NCBI GenBank assembly: GCA_003021975.1
Contig: PXRR01000055.1
Span: 1 to 41,944 of the forward strand
DNA: 41,944 nt
From: Halobacteriales archaeon QS_5_70_17
GTDB lineage: Archaea > Halobacteriota > Halobacteria > Halobacteriales > Haloarculaceae
Reading direction: 5' to 3'
A program made the position numbers and the translations under genes. Positions 38,691-41,944 of the stretch are shown one piece after another. Below the pieces are notes generated by a model. That model was not told the origin of the DNA. It worked only from the letters and a program-made list of their open reading frames with translations, and searched no databases. Every line of letters starts with the position of its first letter. The stretch's first letter is position 1.

Positions 38691-39794
38691 CTAATCCGTT
38701 GCGACTTCGTCGCCCGAGTCGGCGCCGGAATCGCCGTCGACTCGCCCTGCGAGGACGTCCCGGTAGGCGGCCCGCAGCGCCGCCCCGACCCGGTCGAGGG
38801 AGTGCTCGCGGGCGGTCCCGCGGGCGTTCTCACTCAGTCGCGCCCGCAGGTCGGGGTCGGCGGCGAGGCGGTCGATGGCCTCGCGGAACTCCGCCCGCGA
38901 GCTACAGAGCAGGCAGTCGTGGCCGTGGGTGTAGTACTCCCGGAAAACCGGGATGTCGCTGAGGACGACGGCCTTCCCGCAGGCCATCGCCTCCAGGACG
39001 ACCAGCCCCTGGTTCTCGACTTTCGCCGGGAAGCAGAAGACGTCGCCGGCCGCGAACGCGCCGCGCTTGTCCTCGACCCAGCCGGTGAAGGTGAGGTTCT
39101 CGGGGGGATCGGCCGTCGACCGGCGGACCGCCTCGCTGGCGTGGGGACCGGTGTCGTAGGGGCCGAACCACGCGAAGTCGTAGTCGGTCGCGCGCGCCAG
39201 TTCGCAGAAGGTCGTCAGCCCCTTGCGCTCGAAGACGTTGCCCACCGCGAAGACCACCGTCCCCTCCAGGTCGTAGCGCTCGCGGTAGGGCCCCCGGAAC
39301 CCCTCGTGCCCCTCCAGGGAGGCGACGTCGACGCCGTTCGAGACCGGGCGGATCGGCGCACTCACGGGGTAGGACTCGAGGACGCCCTTCGTGTACTCGC
39401 TGGGGCAGAGCACGAGGTCCGCCTGCGAGTAGAACCGCCGGAGGTACGCCTCGACGGCCGGTCCGACGGTCGTCGATCCGCGAAACGAGCCCGCGAAGTC
39501 CTCGCGGGTGACGTGGGCGTGGAGCACCAGCGGTCGGCCGGTCGCGCGGGCGTGGCGCGCGACCGCCAGGCTCCCCGGTCCGACCATGTTGCAGTGAGCG
39601 ACGTCGTAGGGTTCGGCGGGGCTGTCGCCGACCAGGGCGTGAGCGGCCGCCCGCAGCGGTCGGCCGCCGCGCCACGGCGATGTGAGGAGTTCGACGTCCG
39701 TATCGGCCAGCGCCTTGCGCTGCTGGGCGACGGACGTCCCAATGCCCGACCGGTCGAGGCGGTCGGCCAGTTCGAGGTAGTTGAGAGCCCGCAT
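38691..39794 (-). CDS. Family 4 glycosyltransferase
   Basis: A 367-residue GT-B enzyme. The N-domain has YDVAHCNMVGPGSLAVARHA and VLHAHVTREDFAGSF. The linker has LVLCPSEYTKGVLESY and VSNGVDVASLEGHEGF. The C-domain donor site reads FPAKVENQGLVVLEAMACGK, with the E-X7-E motif. The shape is that of retaining hexosyltransferases that build glycolipids or surface glycans. Without a signal or membrane span it would work on the inner membrane face. It is in one transcription unit with the frameshifted GT4 downstream. The acceptor and sugar are unknown. Confidence 0.9.
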   Translation of the reverse strand: MRALNYLELADRLDRSGIGTSVAQQRKALADTDVELLTSPWRGGRPLRAAAHALVGDSPAEPYDVAHCNMVGPGSLAVARHARATGRPLVLHAHVTREDFAGSFRGSTTVGPAVEAYLRRFYSQADLVLCPSEYTKGVLESYPVSAPIRPVSNGVDVASLEGHEGFRGPYRERYDLEGTVVFAVGNVFERKGLTTFCELARATDYDFAWFGPYDTGPHASEAVRRSTADPPENLTFTGWVEDKRGAFAAGDVFCFPAKVENQGLVVLEAMACGKAVVLSDIPVFREYYTHGHDCLLCSSRAEFREAIDRLAADPDLRARLSENARGTAREHSLDRVGAALRAAYRDVLAGRVDGDSGADSGDEVATD

Positions 39795-39855
39795 GCTCTC
39801 CGGACGGTCGCGCGAGGCGGTGTTAGGCCTGACGTTCGAGGTCGGCGCGCGGCGC

Positions 39856-41806
39856 TCACTCGACGCGCTCGGCGTCGCGGAACTCGAAGCGAGCGCCGCC
39901 GGCAGCGCTTTCGGTCACGCACACGTCCCACCCGTGGGCGCCGGCGACCTGCCGGACGCTGACCAGACCGACCCCCGTCCCGTCGTCGGCGGTGGTGTAG
40001 TTCGGATCGAAGACCCGCTCGCGCTCGCCCTCGGGGATCCCGGGACCGTCGTCCTCGACGGCGACCCCGTCCTCGAGCGCGACGACCCGGACGGTCGCGC
40101 GGGCGCGGTCCGAGTCGCTCCTCCGGGACTGCGCTGCGGACGAGCGCTCGGGTCCGGCGTCCCCGGTGTCGGTGTCGGTGTCGGTCTCTGTCTCCCTCTC
40201 GGTTTCGGCCCCGGACCCGGCCGCCGACCGGGACCGCGCCGCCCCGTGTTCCGCGCAGTTCGAGAGGAGGTTCTCGAAGAAGCGGGTCAGCGCTGCGGCG
40301 TCGGCCTCGAGCGCCACCCGCTCGTCGGGCAGGGTCAGGTCGGCGTCGCCGGTCGCGGTCGCCTCCCAGGCCGACCGCGCCGCTGCGTCGAGGTCGACGG
40401 GTTCGGGGGGCGTCGACGATGGCCCCGTCGCGCATCGCCGCCGCGAGGTCGTCGATGAGGGCGTCGAGGCCGTCGGCGGTGTCGAGCGCGCCGTCGAGGT
40501 GGTCGAGTTCCTCCGTCTCGCGGGCGATCTGGACGCGGGCGCGGAGCGCCGGGAGCGGGTTCTCGAGGTCGTGGGAGAGCACGCTCGCGAAGCCGTCGAA
40601 GCGCTCGCTCTGGCGCTCGAGCTTCCGCTCGCGGCGCTTCTGGTCGATGACGTCGGTGATGAACCCCTCGAGTTCGGCGTCCAGGGGACCGACGTCGACG
40701 GCGCGACCCCGCTCCCAGACCCACCGGGGCTCGCCATCGGCGGTGACGATCCGGTAGGTCACCTCGAAGGGCTCGCCGTCGGCGACCGCCTCCCGAACGG
40801 TCCGCCAGATCCGATCGCGCTCCTCCGGGTGGACGACGTCGCTCCACGAGAGGTCGCCGGTCAGGATCCGCTCGCTCGGATAGCCCGTCAGCGACTCGCA
40901 GTCCTCCTCCAGGGTCGTCATCGGCTAGTCGGGGTCGTTCGAGCAGCGGTAGACCGCCCCGGGGAGGTTGTCGATCAGCGCCCGGAGGCAGTAGTTGCGG
41001 TCGGCGGCGTCGGTCAGGTCTCGCAGGACGGTCTGGCCGACCGCCCGCCCATGGCGGGACGCCGGGGCGCAGGCGACCGACGCCCGCTTGGGATTCCCGT
41101 CTGCGGTGACGTGGGTGAGTTCGGTCGTCGGGGGCGACTCGTCGCCCTCCAGGTCGTCAGCCGGTCGGCGATCTCGGAGTGGTCGTCGGGGTGGATGAAC
41201 TCGAGGGCGTCGCGACCGACCAGCGCCGCCGGATCCTGGCACTCCGGGAAGTCGGCGCACGCGCGGTTCGCGTAGACGACGGCGCCGTCCTCGTCGTAGC
41301 GCAACACCGGCGCCGGGGCCGCGTCGACGAGTTCGCGGGAGTGGCGCTCGTTGCGCCCCAGGGCGGTCTCGGCGCAGCGCTGGGAGACCGCCTCGGCGAT
41401 CCGGTTTGCGAGGACCGCGTACGGTCGGTCCCGGTGTCCTTCCGGAGGTAGTCGGTGACCCCGACAGAGATAGCCCGGCTGGCGATCGACTCCGACCCCT
41501 TCCCCGTGTAGAGGATGAAGGGGGTCTCGCAGCCCCGGTCGCGGAGCTGCGAGAGGAGTTCCAGCCCGTCCATCTCGGGCATCTCGTAGTCCGAGAGGAC
41601 GCAGTCGACTCCCCGTCGACGACCCTGTCGATCGCGGCCCGCGGGTCGGTCTCCGTCTCGACGACCAGGTCGCGGCGCTCGCGTTCGAGGAACTCGGCGG
41701 TGAGATCGGCAAATGCCGGCTGGTCGCCGACGTGGAGCGTCCGGATGGGACGATCCGTCTGATCGCCCCCGATGGCCCGCGTAGCGGCGTATTTCGGGGG
41801 CGTCAT
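39856..41806 (-). pseudogene. Response regulator-PAS-PAS-histidine kinase with five lesions
   Basis: From ATG 41806 a receiver domain begins (RPIRTLHVGDQPAFADLTAE). It shifts frame near 41610, continues with VDCVLSDYEMPEMDGLELL and YLRKDTGTD, shifts near 41426, and gives a PAS domain (VLRYDEDGAVVYANRACADF, FIHPDDHSEIADRL). It shifts again near 41160. Next is the start of a second PAS domain (ALIDNLPGAVYRCSNDPD), which ends at an in-frame TAG (40927-40925) where Trp is expected. The same frame goes on as CESLTGYPSERILTGDLSW to HisKA (GFASVLSHDLENP). A run of six C at 40405-40410 shifts it once more into the ATPase domain (FFENLLSNCAEHG, VEDDGPGIPEGER). All parts of a roughly 650-residue sensor are present, so the damage is recent or is sequence error. 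Confidence 0.78.
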
Positions 41807-41928
41807 CCGTCCCGTAGGACAGTCCGCGTAGAACGATCGTTTTCACGTCCCGGCACAGAGAGCGTCATCGCCCCGAAACCGCCAGCGGGCGCGAACGGCA
41901 ACCGCTATACGGCCGCTCCGCGAACGCG

Positions 41929-41944
41929 GTGACGGTCATGGGAA
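41929..41944 (+). CDS. Possible start of the next gene
   Basis: The window ends with an in-frame GTG (41929) and ATG (41938), preceded by CGCTATACGG about 25 bases upstream, which looks like a weak TATA element. Only the first codons are visible, so nothing can be said about the product. Confidence 0.2.

Noticed and set aside
38046-39962. Open frame of 638 codons on the plus strand
   Set aside because: Antisense to the two GT4 genes, with no domain-like sequence; long shadows are expected at this G+C content.

Overview
The window is chromosomal DNA of a haloarchaeon (class Halobacteria). The evidence is very high G+C, acidic proteins rich in Asp and Glu, many GTG starts, short or absent 5' leaders with A/T-rich TATA-like boxes about 25-30 bases before the start, twin-arginine signal peptides, and families such as halocyanin, TFE with DUF2110/DUF5803, bat-type HTH and AbrB-PhoU. 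I cannot fix the genus. I see no rRNA, tRNA, CRISPR array, transposase or phage gene.

Layout. 1-3378: end of a halocyanin-type blue copper gene, two uncharacterised membrane proteins, and a secreted lamin-tail protein broken by a stop. 3416-9483: a GH15 glucan hydrolase divergent from a response regulator / HEAT protein / family 2 glycosyltransferase operon, then a GAF histidine kinase. 9490-17855: endonuclease III, a tandem pair of related membrane proteins, acyl-CoA dehydrogenase, a frameshifted RIO-like kinase, DUF4112, aldehyde dehydrogenase, nitrilase-fold amidase and SRPBCC protein. 17902-21410: small membrane proteins, a Gly/Met-rich protein, DUF2797, and a 59-residue Cys protein coupled to a BKACE enzyme. 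21458-24146: a VOC protein, a HxlR regulator, a ring-cleaving dioxygenase and an esterase, resembling a quinone/electrophile response module. 24208-29185: a damaged flavin oxidoreductase, BsuPI protein, NAD-dependent epimerase and aTrm56, then a wrecked zinc-type ABC transporter with an inversion junction and a broken CPHGPY protein. 29277-34633: the core block tfe / DUF2110 / DUF5803 / CinA-like / NAD kinase / PhoU-like regulator, all open. 34662-41806: a TasA-like segment joined to a SipW-type signal peptidase (broken), a bat-like regulator, a LEA14-like protein, two family 4 glycosyltransferases (one frameshifted), and a large response regulator-PAS-PAS-histidine kinase with several lesions.

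The strongest overall signal is damage: about 18 frameshifts, in-frame stops, internal deletions and an inversion in 42 kb. They fall in sensor, transport, surface and accessory genes, while nth, trm56, tfe, the NAD kinase and phoU-like genes are open. Either this is real decay or the sequence carries many single-base indels. The degraded Walker A and the inversion favour at least some real decay; the homopolymer indels favour some error. The most interesting single locus is the TasA-like/SipW signal peptidase fusion at 34662-35511.
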